A stretch of 64,000 nucleotides of DNA, taken from contig JAFSPU010000007.1 of NCBI GenBank assembly GCA_017451265.1, forward strand, positions 62,001-126,000. The letters run 5' to 3'. The translations under genes were made by a program, and so were the position numbers. The DNA comes from Clostridiales bacterium. GTDB lineage: Bacteria; Bacillota; Clostridia; Saccharofermentanales; Saccharofermentanaceae. A model generated the notes under the pieces. That model was not told the DNA's origin. It did not search any database and worked only from the letters and a program-made list of their open reading frames with translations. Each line of letters starts with the position of its first letter. Positions within the stretch are counted from its first letter, which is position 1. Positions 56,873 to 64,000 of the stretch are shown here, piece by piece.

Positions 56873-59674
56873 ATGAGTGAGAATTCCGAGAAGGATAAGA
56901 AGCTGCAGGTAGCGAGCAAGGGTGTCTCGGGTACCAAAGAGCTTAAGGTAAGACGCGTTCACAAGAAGAAGGCGGATCCTGAGGCAGATGCAGCCAAGGC
57001 GGAGAAGGAAGCTCCCAAGGCAGTTGAGGCTCCTAAGGCTGAGACTCCTGCACCTGAGGCTGAAGCTCCCAAGAAGACAACAAGGGCCAAGGCAGCTAAG
57101 GCTGAAGAAACACCTGCTGCTGAGGAGAAGCCCAAGAAGACTACAAAAGCCAAGAAGGCTGCGGAAGAACCTGCAGCTGAAGCTCCTGCTGAAGAGCCTG
57201 TAAAGAAGACGGCTAAGAAGGCAGCTGCTGCCAAGGCTGAGGAGCCTAAGGAAGAGGAGAAGGCTGCGGAGACTGAGGCTCCCAAGAAGGAGGAGCCTAA
57301 GGCTGAGGAAGCTCCCAAGGCTGAGGCGCCTAAGGCAGAGCCTGAGAAGAAGGAAGAGCCTAAGACTGAGGCACCTGCTGCCATCGACAGAACTAAGATC
57401 TCTTCTGCAGTAGTTGCAATGCCTGAGACAGTAAGAACTTCCACCATCATTCCTGACAGGAAGTTCGGCAACAGAAACGGCGGCTACCAGGGCCAGGGCG
57501 GCGGATACAGAGCCGGCGGTCCCGGCAGAGGACCCAGGCCCCAGGGCCAGGGCGGCGGCTTTAACAGAGCCGGCGGACCCAGACCTGCAGGCGGCGGTTT
57601 TGCCAAGGATAAGGACGAAGAGGGAAGCAGAACACCTGCTGCCAGAAGACCTGCCAAGCCGAAGGCTGACGCTCCTATCGAAGAGGTTAAGAAGAGCAGA
57701 TCTTCTTATGCCGAGAAGTCCGCTTTTGATAAGAAGCATGACGACAGAGACCGCGAGAGAACTAACGGCTCTAACGATAAGAGACTCAAGAACAGAGGCG
57801 GTCAGTTTAACGGCCGTATGTCCTCCGGTGATGAGGAGTATGATGATTATTCATACGGCAGAAAGAAAAAGAAGAAGAACTCTTACGAGGAGTCTGCAGC
57901 AGAGATCCAGGCTATCACAGATATCCAGATCCCTCCTTTCATCACTGTAAAGGATTTCGCTGAAGGTATCGGTAAGAAGTCTTCTGACGTCATCAAGGAA
58001 CTCATGGTCAAGCTCGGCGTTATGGCCACCATCAACCAGGAGCTCGACTTCGATACTGCATGCCTGCTCGCTGACGGCTTCGGTATCAACGCTACTCTCC
58101 TTGAGGAGAAGACAGAGGAGGATATCCTCTTTGATGATGACGATACACTCGTAACAGAGAACATGGAGACAAGACCTCCTGTCGTAGTTGTTATGGGTCA
58201 CGTTGACCACGGTAAAACTTCATTGCTCGATAAGATCCGTGCTTCTTCCGTTGCTACGGGCGAGGCCGGCGGTATCACGCAGAAGATCGGTGCTTACACA
58301 GTAAGAGTTAAGGGAAGACAGATCACCTTCCTCGATACACCTGGTCACGAAGCGTTTACTACGATGAGAGCCCGTGGTGCTCAGGTAACGGATATTGCGA
58401 TCCTCGTTGTCGCTGCTGATGACGGTGTCATGCCTCAGACGATCGAGGCTATCAACCACGCCAAGGCTGCAGGCACTGAGATCGTAGTTGCTATCAACAA
58501 GATCGATAAGCCCGGCGCTAACCCCGATAAGGTTAAGCAGGAGCTGACACAGTATGAGCTCATTCCTGAGGAGTGGGGCGGCTCCACCATCATGGTTCCC
58601 GTTTCTGCTAAGAAGGGTGAGGGTATCGATGAGCTGCTTGAGAACGTTCTGCTCGTAGCTGACGTACTCGAGCTTAAGGCAGATCCGAAAAGACAGGCCA
58701 AGGGTACTGTTATCGAGGCTCAGCTTGATAAGTCCAGAGGTCCTGTTGCGACTGTACTCGTTCAGAGAGGTACTCTGAAGCAGGGTGACTCCGTAGTCTG
58801 CGGCGCTATGATCGGTAACATCAGAGCCATGTATGACGATAAGGGTGAAGTCCTTAAGAAGGCAGGCCCTTCCATTCCTTGCGAGATCTTAGGTCTTCCT
58901 GAGGTTCCTTCCGCGGGTGAGACACTCTATGCGGTTAAGGACGAGAAGATGGCAAGACAGCTTGTTGAAAAGAGAAAGATCAAGCTGCGTGAGGAGAAGA
59001 TCAGAAAGAGCTCCAGAATGTCCCTTGAGAACCTCGCAGCTCAGATGGCTGAGGGTAACGTCAAGGATCTTAACCTCATCGTTAAGGCTGACATCCAGGG
59101 TTCCGTCGAGGCTGTTACACAGTCCTTCGAGAAGCTCAGTAATGAGGAAGTACGTGTTAAGGTTGTACACGGTGCCGTCGGTGCCATCAACGAGTCCGAT
59201 ATCGTTCTCGCTGACGTATCCAACGCCATCATCATCGGCTTCAACGTTCGTCCTAATGCGATCATCACAGAGAAGGCTAAGGAAGCCGGCGTAGACATCA
59301 GACTCTACGACGTCATCTATAAGGCCACTGAGGATATCGAGAAGGCTATGAAGGGTATGCTCGAGCCTACCTTCGAGGAGGTTGTTCTCGGACACGCAGA
59401 GATCCGCGAGCTGTTCAAAGTCAGCGGCGTAGGTACGATCGGCGGATGTTATGTAACAGACGGTAAGATCATCAGAAACTGCGGCGTACGTATCCTTAGA
59501 AACGACATCGTTATCCACACAGGTGAGCTCGCTTCACTCCAGAGACTTAAGGATTCCGTTAAGGAAGTTAACTCCGGATTCGAGTGCGGACTTTCTGTTG
59601 CAAACTACAACGATATCAAGGTAGGAGACGTAATCGAGGCATTCACAAGCCAAGAGGTAGAAAGAGATGCGTAG
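56873..59674 (+). CDS. infB: translation initiation factor IF-2
   Basis: 933 aa. The first 350 residues are low complexity, with Ala/Lys/Glu/Pro repeats (PKAEAPKAE), then a Gly/Arg-rich patch (about 200-245, [18 protein letters not shown]), then a short IF2 N-domain (about 360-425). The GTPase starts at G1 GHVDHGKT (442-449), with DTPGHEAF and NKIDKPGA. It places fMet-tRNA on the 30S subunit. Overlaps rbfA by 8 bases. Confidence 0.97.
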   Translation: MSENSEKDKKLQVASKGVSGTKELKVRRVHKKKADPEADAAKAEKEAPKAVEAPKAETPAPEAEAPKKTTRAKAAKAEETPAAEEKPKKTTKAKKAAEEPAAEAPAEEPVKKTAKKAAAAKAEEPKEEEKAAETEAPKKEEPKAEEAPKAEAPKAEPEKKEEPKTEAPAAIDRTKISSAVVAMPETVRTSTIIPDRKFGNRNGGYQGQGGGYRAGGPGRGPRPQGQGGGFNRAGGPRPAGGGFAKDKDEEGSRTPAARRPAKPKADAPIEEVKKSRSSYAEKSAFDKKHDDRDRERTNGSNDKRLKNRGGQFNGRMSSGDEEYDDYSYGRKKKKKNSYEESAAEIQAITDIQIPPFITVKDFAEGIGKKSSDVIKELMVKLGVMATINQELDFDTACLLADGFGINATLLEEKTEEDILFDDDDTLVTENMETRPPVVVVMGHVDHGKTSLLDKIRASSVATGEAGGITQKIGAYTVRVKGRQITFLDTPGHEAFTTMRARGAQVTDIAILVVAADDGVMPQTIEAINHAKAAGTEIVVAINKIDKPGANPDKVKQELTQYELIPEEWGGSTIMVPVSAKKGEGIDELLENVLLVADVLELKADPKRQAKGTVIEAQLDKSRGPVATVLVQRGTLKQGDSVVCGAMIGNIRAMYDDKGEVLKKAGPSIPCEILGLPEVPSAGETLYAVKDEKMARQLVEKRKIKLREEKIRKSSRMSLENLAAQMAEGNVKDLNLIVKADIQGSVEAVTQSFEKLSNEEVRVKVVHGAVGAINESDIVLADVSNAIIIGFNVRPNAIITEKAKEAGVDIRLYDVIYKATEDIEKAMKGMLEPTFEEVVLGHAEIRELFKVSGVGTIGGCYVTDGKIIRNCGVRILRNDIVIHTGELASLQRLKDSVKEVNSGFECGLSVANYNDIKVGDVIEAFTSQEVERDA

Positions 59675-60077
59675 AAACAGGGCCGAGATTGTCGGCGATG
59701 AGATGAGAAAGGTAATGCAGGATATCATCAGCAATGAGCTGAAGGACCCCAGGGTCCCCCTGCTTACTTCTGTCACGCAGGTCAAGATGACCCGTGACCT
59801 GTCTCATGCCACAGTCTTCATCTCTGTGTTCGGCAGCGAACACGATAAGCAGGAGGCGCTCGCCGCCATCGACGGCGCCAACGGCTTCATCCGTTTCCAG
59901 ATGTGCAAGAGGATCAATCTGCGTCTGGCGCCCGAGCTTCACTTCAAGCTTGATAATACCCTGGACGAGGCAGCCCGTATGGACGCTATCATCGACAGGG
60001 TAAAGGCTGAAGATAAGGCCAAGAGGGAAGAGCTCGGTATCACTGATGAGGATGAGGCTTCTGAAGAAGAGGACTGA
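59667..60077 (+). CDS. rbfA: ribosome-binding factor A
   Basis: 136 aa. [88 protein letters not shown] are typical. Aids 16S rRNA 5' end maturation. Acidic C-terminal tail. Confidence 0.95.
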   Translation: MRRNRAEIVGDEMRKVMQDIISNELKDPRVPLLTSVTQVKMTRDLSHATVFISVFGSEHDKQEALAAIDGANGFIRFQMCKRINLRLAPELHFKLDNTLDEAARMDAIIDRVKAEDKAKREELGITDEDEASEEED

Positions 60078-60081
60078 TGTC

Positions 60082-61134
60082 ATGAAAGATCGTTACTTCG
60101 AAGGTGCATCGCGTATGGCGAAGATCATCATGGAAAAGGTTGATGATCTTAAGAAGACAGACGGCGCATTTCTCGTTTTCCCTCATAAGAGCGTAGACGG
60201 TGACTGCGTCGGTTCTTCATGCGCCGTGGTATCCCTGATAAGAAACCTCGGAGGCAATGCCTGGGTATGCATGCCCGAAGAGCTTCCGACCAACATGTCC
60301 TTCCTGGGCGTGGAGGAACTTCTTTTCTATCCCGGCGAGGACTTCCTTAAAGGGGACCTGAAGGTTTACGGCAAGCACTACGAGACCGCGTTCTCGGTGG
60401 ACTGCTCCGAAGGCCACAGGATGGGAGACAACTGCGATATCTTCGAGTATTACGAAGACAGTCTGGACATAGACCATCACGAAGTAACACACCTTTCCGC
60501 GCCGCTTAAGTGGATCGAACCCGGTGCTTCATCAGCATGCGAGATGGTATTCTACACAGCGCAGATGGCAGCCGAGTATACCGGCAGGACGTTAAGCGAG
60601 ATCATCGACACCAGAAGTGCCAAGTGCCTTCTGGCGGGCATCGTCACCGACACGGGAAGATTTACCTATACCAACACCAAGCCCGAGACACTTGAGAGCG
60701 CAGGCGTTCTCATGGAACTCGGCGGCAACATAACCGAGGTCTGCTATAACCTCTTCGATCTTAAGACTCCTTCCGAGTTTGCCATCTCATCTGCGGCATG
60801 CTCTGCAGCCAAGTTCTACTGCGGCGGCAAGCTTGCGCTCGTGGCGGTCACAGCCGAGATGTTCGAGAAGTGCCATGCAAACCATGACGAGATCTCAGAC
60901 GTAGTCTCCAGGCTGCGTGATGTCGGAGGAGTGGAGTTCGCATGCGTGCTGCGTGAGACCGACAGCAACACCGTTAGAGGTAACTTAAGATCCAAGACTG
61001 AATTCGACTGCTCTGTCTTTGCCGAGAAATACGGCGGCGGTGGTCACAAGAGAGCCGCAGGCTTCACGGTAACCGGAAGAGACATTAACGACCTCGCAGA
61101 CGAGATCATCAGAGAGGCTTCTAAGTTTTTATGA
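60082..61134 (+). CDS. nrnA: DHH phosphoesterase NrnA (nanoRNase/pAp phosphatase)
   Basis: 350 aa from ATG 60082 (GAGGA upstream). DHH motifs: FPHKSVDGDCVGSS (about 34-47), VDCSEGHRMG, DIDHHEV, VTDTGRFTYTN, and the DHHA1 tail GGGGHKRAAGF. Degrades short RNA and dephosphorylates pAp. Usual place between rbfA and truB. Overlaps truB by 4 bases. Confidence 0.93.
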   Translation: MKDRYFEGASRMAKIIMEKVDDLKKTDGAFLVFPHKSVDGDCVGSSCAVVSLIRNLGGNAWVCMPEELPTNMSFLGVEELLFYPGEDFLKGDLKVYGKHYETAFSVDCSEGHRMGDNCDIFEYYEDSLDIDHHEVTHLSAPLKWIEPGASSACEMVFYTAQMAAEYTGRTLSEIIDTRSAKCLLAGIVTDTGRFTYTNTKPETLESAGVLMELGGNITEVCYNLFDLKTPSEFAISSAACSAAKFYCGGKLALVAVTAEMFEKCHANHDEISDVVSRLRDVGGVEFACVLRETDSNTVRGNLRSKTEFDCSVFAEKYGGGGHKRAAGFTVTGRDINDLADEIIREASKFL

Positions 61135-62036
61135 TCCCTGACGGCATCATCCTTCTCGACAAGAAGAAGGGCATCAGCTCCATGGCTTCGGATAACTTCA
61201 TTAAGAAGCTCGCGGGCACGCGTAAGGCGGGCCACAGCGGCACGCTTGACCCTTTTGCCACGGGACTGCTTCCTGTGTTTACAGGCAAGGCCCTTAAGGT
61301 CATGCGTTACACCGACGACTACGACAAGGCATACGACTGTACCTGTGTTTTCGGCGTGAGCACCACCACCATGGACCCCGAGGGTGAAGTGGTGGAGACT
61401 AAGACGCTCACGGGTTCCGAGGAAGAGTTTGAAGCGATCCGCGCGGCTTTTGCTGAGCTTTCCAAGATAACTTCTCAGGTGCCTCCAGTGTTCTCCGCCA
61501 AGAAGATTGACGGCCGCAAGGCATACGACCTCGCTCGTCAGGGCGTGGAAGTTCAGATGGCTCCGCACCCGATTAAGATCTACTCGCTTGATGTCAATGA
61601 CATGCGTTATGAGGACGGCAGGATCTATGCCGACATCTCCGTGGCATGTTCCAAGGGAACCTACATCAGATCCATCTGTGATGACGCGGGTAAGATCACG
61701 GGCTTTCATGCGCACGCACTCACATTAAGGCGCACCAAGGCTGGACCTTTTGACGTGAAGGACGCGTACACTGAAGAGCAGCTTGCCGAGCTTGCGCAGG
61801 CGGGTAACTACAGCTTCGTAATCCCGCGTGAGAAGGCCATGGACGGCATGAGCAGGATAGAGCTTGACGGGGCTCAGTATAAGGACGTGAAGCTTGGCAA
61901 GAAGATATCTTCTGCAGCTTTCGCGGAACTGGAAGAGGGATTTAAGGTGGCGGCTTACCATGAGGGTGAGCTCGTCGCAGTGCTTTACAGGGATAACGAT
62001 ATTATGAGAATAGAGAGGATGCTGGCAGTTGAATAA
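61131..62036 (+). CDS. truB: tRNA pseudouridine(55) synthase
   Basis: 301 aa. Catalytic Asp40 in GHSGTLDPFATGLLPV; KVMRYTDDYDKAYDCTCVFGVSTTTMDPEG, PPVFSAKKIDGRKAYDLARQG, CSKGTYIRSICDDAGK. Modifies U55 in the T-loop of tRNAs. Overlaps ribF by 8 bases. Confidence 0.96.
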   Translation: MIPDGIILLDKKKGISSMASDNFIKKLAGTRKAGHSGTLDPFATGLLPVFTGKALKVMRYTDDYDKAYDCTCVFGVSTTTMDPEGEVVETKTLTGSEEEFEAIRAAFAELSKITSQVPPVFSAKKIDGRKAYDLARQGVEVQMAPHPIKIYSLDVNDMRYEDGRIYADISVACSKGTYIRSICDDAGKITGFHAHALTLRRTKAGPFDVKDAYTEEQLAELAQAGNYSFVIPREKAMDGMSRIELDGAQYKDVKLGKKISSAAFAELEEGFKVAAYHEGELVAVLYRDNDIMRIERMLAVE

Positions 62037-62982
62037 CACGCTCACCACAGTCTGCTACCTGGATACGCTTCCTTTCCTGCATAAGGGAAGGGCTGTGGCA
62101 TTGGGCTTTTTCGACGGCATCCACACGGGACACCAGCAGATAATAAGACAGACCGTAAAGACGGCGGCTCTTCAGGGGCTGACCTCCACGGTCATGACAT
62201 TTATAAACTTCAGTAAGACTGACAACGGCGTACTTACTACGATCGAGGAGAAGCGCGAGATCTTATCGGGCCTCGGCGTGGACGAGCTGCTCGTGCTTGA
62301 TTTCAATGCGGTAAAAGACATGGCTGCGGAGGACTTCCTGTACGAGATAATCCTCGTGCGCCTCTCGGCTCAGGCTGTGCTCGCGGGCACCGACTACAGG
62401 TTCGGTAAGAATGCTTCCGGTGACGCTGAGCTGCTTAAGTCTTTCGGAAGCAGCAAAGGAATCGAGGTAAGCATCTTCGAGGACAAGCTTTACGGCGAGG
62501 AGAAAAGAAGACTTTCGTCCACCTGGCTGCGCGAGGCAGCAGGGCAGGGAGACGTGGAGCTTTATTCCAAGCTTTGCGGCGGCAAGTGCTTCTCTTACAG
62601 TGGCATCGTGGTCCACGGCAACCAGCTCGGAAGGCAGCTGGGGTTCCCTACGGCCAACCTCATCATCCCCGAGGATAAGTTCAAGGTGCGCCGCGGTGTT
62701 TATGTGTCACGCGTGTACCTGGGCAAGACCAAGCTTTACGGCGTGACAAACGTCGGCTTAAAGCCCACGGTAAATGAGGATGACACGCAGCAGACGGCAG
62801 AGACTTTCATCTTCGATTTCGACGAGGACATCTACGGCGCCAGGATAAAAGTGGAGCTTTTAAGCTTCATAAGGCCCGAGTGCAAATTCAGTTCCGTAGA
62901 TGAACTTCAGGCTCAGGTGGAACAAGATAAACAGACAGCAAAGACATGGCTGTCAAAAAGTGGTATTATTTTCCCCGTATGA
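62029..62982 (+). CDS. ribF: bifunctional riboflavin kinase/FAD synthetase
   Basis: 317 aa with TTG start at 62029 (AGAGAGGA site). N-terminal adenylyltransferase: ALGFFDGIHTGHQQII, LVLDFNAVKDMAAEDFL, AVLAGTDYRFGKNASG, SSTWLREA; C-terminal flavokinase: VVHGNQLGRQLGFPTANL, RRGVYVSRV, GVTNVGLKPT, ETFIFDFDEDIYG. Makes FMN and FAD. Confidence 0.96.
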   Translation: MNNTLTTVCYLDTLPFLHKGRAVALGFFDGIHTGHQQIIRQTVKTAALQGLTSTVMTFINFSKTDNGVLTTIEEKREILSGLGVDELLVLDFNAVKDMAAEDFLYEIILVRLSAQAVLAGTDYRFGKNASGDAELLKSFGSSKGIEVSIFEDKLYGEEKRRLSSTWLREAAGQGDVELYSKLCGGKCFSYSGIVVHGNQLGRQLGFPTANLIIPEDKFKVRRGVYVSRVYLGKTKLYGVTNVGLKPTVNEDDTQQTAETFIFDFDEDIYGARIKVELLSFIRPECKFSSVDELQAQVEQDKQTAKTWLSKSGIIFPV

Positions 62983-62994
62983 CGAGGTATGAAT

Positions 62995-63882
62995 ATGAGT
63001 GAGATTCGTTTTCCTTTTATAGGTATTACGGTTACGGTAGATCCTGTTGCATTCCGCATCGGATCGTTCGAGGTTTACTGGTACGGCATCCTTATCGCTG
63101 CCGCCATGATCCTGTGCGGTCTTCTGGCTGTTAAGCAGGCGAAGAACAATAAGTTCTCCGAGGACCTCGTTTATGATGTCCTTCTCGTTTCATTGCCTTC
63201 GGCTATCATCGGCGCCAGACTTTACTATGTCTTCTGCGAGTGGTCTTACTATTCACAGGATATAAGACGCATCTTCGATACGCGTTCCGGCGGCCTCGCA
63301 GTATACGGCGGCATCATCGGCGCAGTCTTAGGCACATACATAATGTGCAGGATCCGTAAGCTTCCTTTTTCAACGGTTCTGGATTACTGCATCATCTATA
63401 TTCCACTTGGCCAGGCCATCGGCCGCTGGGGCAACTTCTTTAACCAGGAAGCATTCGGAACAACTACGACACTTCCCTGGGGTATGACATCACAGAGAAT
63501 CTCGAGCTACCTCGCAGCTAACTGTCCTGACCTCGATCCTTCCATGCCTGTACACCCCACGTTCCTTTATGAGTCCCTGTGCACCATTACGATCTTCCTT
63601 TTGCTGATGATCCTGGTGCGCCCGAACAGCACACACAGATACGAGACTACAAGTGTTTACATGGTGCTTTACGGATTCGCAAGATTCTTCATTGAGAGTC
63701 TGCGTACTGACTCACTTTATCTCGGTTCCACCAATATCAGAACATCTCAGCTTCTGTCACTCATCCTGGTGTTCGCAGGACTTATCATCATCCTCGTATC
63801 ACACCTTAAGGACTGGGAGAGACTGGAGCTTCCGGAGAACGCATTCGCTAAGAGGGAAGAGAAGAAGTCTTCCAAGAAATAA
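62995..63882 (+). CDS. lgt: prolipoprotein diacylglyceryl transferase
   Basis: 295 aa from the ATG at 62995; an ATG two codons earlier is too close to the AGG site. Seven membrane helices. Family motifs: YWYGILIAAAMILCGL, GARLYYVFCEW, GGLAVYGGIIGA, GQAIGRWGNFFNQEAFG, HPTFLYESL. It puts the lipid on lipobox Cys residues, such as those of the six or more lipoproteins encoded in this window. One base overlaps the next gene. Confidence 0.96.
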   Translation: MSEIRFPFIGITVTVDPVAFRIGSFEVYWYGILIAAAMILCGLLAVKQAKNNKFSEDLVYDVLLVSLPSAIIGARLYYVFCEWSYYSQDIRRIFDTRSGGLAVYGGIIGAVLGTYIMCRIRKLPFSTVLDYCIIYIPLGQAIGRWGNFFNQEAFGTTTTLPWGMTSQRISSYLAANCPDLDPSMPVHPTFLYESLCTITIFLLLMILVRPNSTHRYETTSVYMVLYGFARFFIESLRTDSLYLGSTNIRTSQLLSLILVFAGLIIILVSHLKDWERLELPENAFAKREEKKSSKK

Positions 63883-64000
63883 TGCCCGGCAAGTCAGGTA
63901 TAGAAAAACTTCGCAATACGCAGTACTTCCGTAAGGTCGACTACTATCTCATAGTGCCGGTTTTTCTCATCACGGTCATCGGCCTTTATGTACTGAATCA
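63882..64000 (+). CDS. FtsW/RodA/SpoVE-type protein, N-terminal fragment
   Basis: Only the first 39 codons are in the window: a basic opening (KLRNTQYFRKVDYYLIV) then the first membrane helix (PVFLITVIGLYVLNQ). This matches the start of SEDS peptidoglycan polymerases (rodA/ftsW), but the fragment is too short to choose. The ATG overlaps the lgt stop (TAATG). Confidence 0.6.
   Translation, partial: MPGKSGIEKLRNTQYFRKVDYYLIVPVFLITVIGLYVLN

Noticed and set aside
56870..57739. Large - strand open frame opposite the start of infB
   Set aside because: It mirrors the Ala/Lys-rich repeats of IF-2 as a Leu/Arg/Ser-rich shadow; infB is certain.

Overview
The window looks like part of a Clostridia-class Bacillota chromosome. 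Signs of this are strong AGGAGG-type ribosome binding sites, many hairpin-plus-T terminators, an ilv T-box leader, the rimP-nusA-rnpM-ylxQ-infB-rbfA-nrnA-truB-ribF cluster, DUF4004 and DUF815 genes, and a monomeric-type [FeFe] hydrogenase. These suggest an anaerobic, carbohydrate-using fermenter, but genus cannot be set from the sequence. No tRNA, rRNA, insertion sequence, prophage or CRISPR array was seen. Genes are dense, mostly on the + strand, and often overlap by 1-8 bases.

Layout. 1-7.7 kb: end of malQ, glpK, an AEC transporter, an SseB-like protein, a membrane-anchored unknown, prfA, and a threonylcarbamoyl-AMP synthase fused to a degenerate phosphatase domain. 7.8-16.7 kb: rpsF-ssb-rpsR, then rplI-dnaB-tilS-hpt-ftsH and a BMP-type lipoprotein. 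16.7-19.2 kb: a very regular operator-like repeat array, a PD-(D/E)XK-like nuclease, and an ECF sigma/anti-sigma pair. 19.2-21.5 kb: a polar amino acid ABC transporter. 21.5-28 kb: T-box leader and ilvB-ilvN-ilvC-ilvD, then an HD-GYP phosphodiesterase with a carbohydrate-module-like ectodomain. 28-34 kb: CPBP protease (-), YunG-like protein, DUF815 ATPase, a possible small RNA/small ORF locus, DUF4190 and DUF2752 membrane proteins (-), YfcE-type phosphodiesterase and the [FeFe] hydrogenase. 34-40.7 kb: GH3 beta-glucosidase, cysteine synthase, two tandem paralogous acidic lipoproteins and a secreted CAP-DUF4214 protein.

40.7-45 kb is the most accessory-looking part: a macrodomain-HTH protein, a VWA protein (-), a single-chain fusion of an MntP manganese exporter to a GufA-type ZIP transporter, and a RES-domain protein. 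45-49.4 kb is a complete sugar-type ABC importer. 49.5-54.5 kb has a lipoprotein, a small membrane protein, YhbD/DUF4004 with an ArsR regulator carrying a poly-lysine tail, a small P-loop protein and adenine deaminase. 54.5-64 kb is the nus/infB translation cluster running into lgt and the start of a rodA/ftsW-type gene.

The best candidates for something new are the MntP-ZIP fusion (42422-43783), the tsaC-dead-phosphatase fusion (5988-7748), the eight-unit repeat array before the nuclease gene (16694-16805), and the compact promoter/operator/hairpin/anti-Shine-Dalgarno/terminator locus at 31037-31264. All calls rest on reading the sequence; no database search was run.
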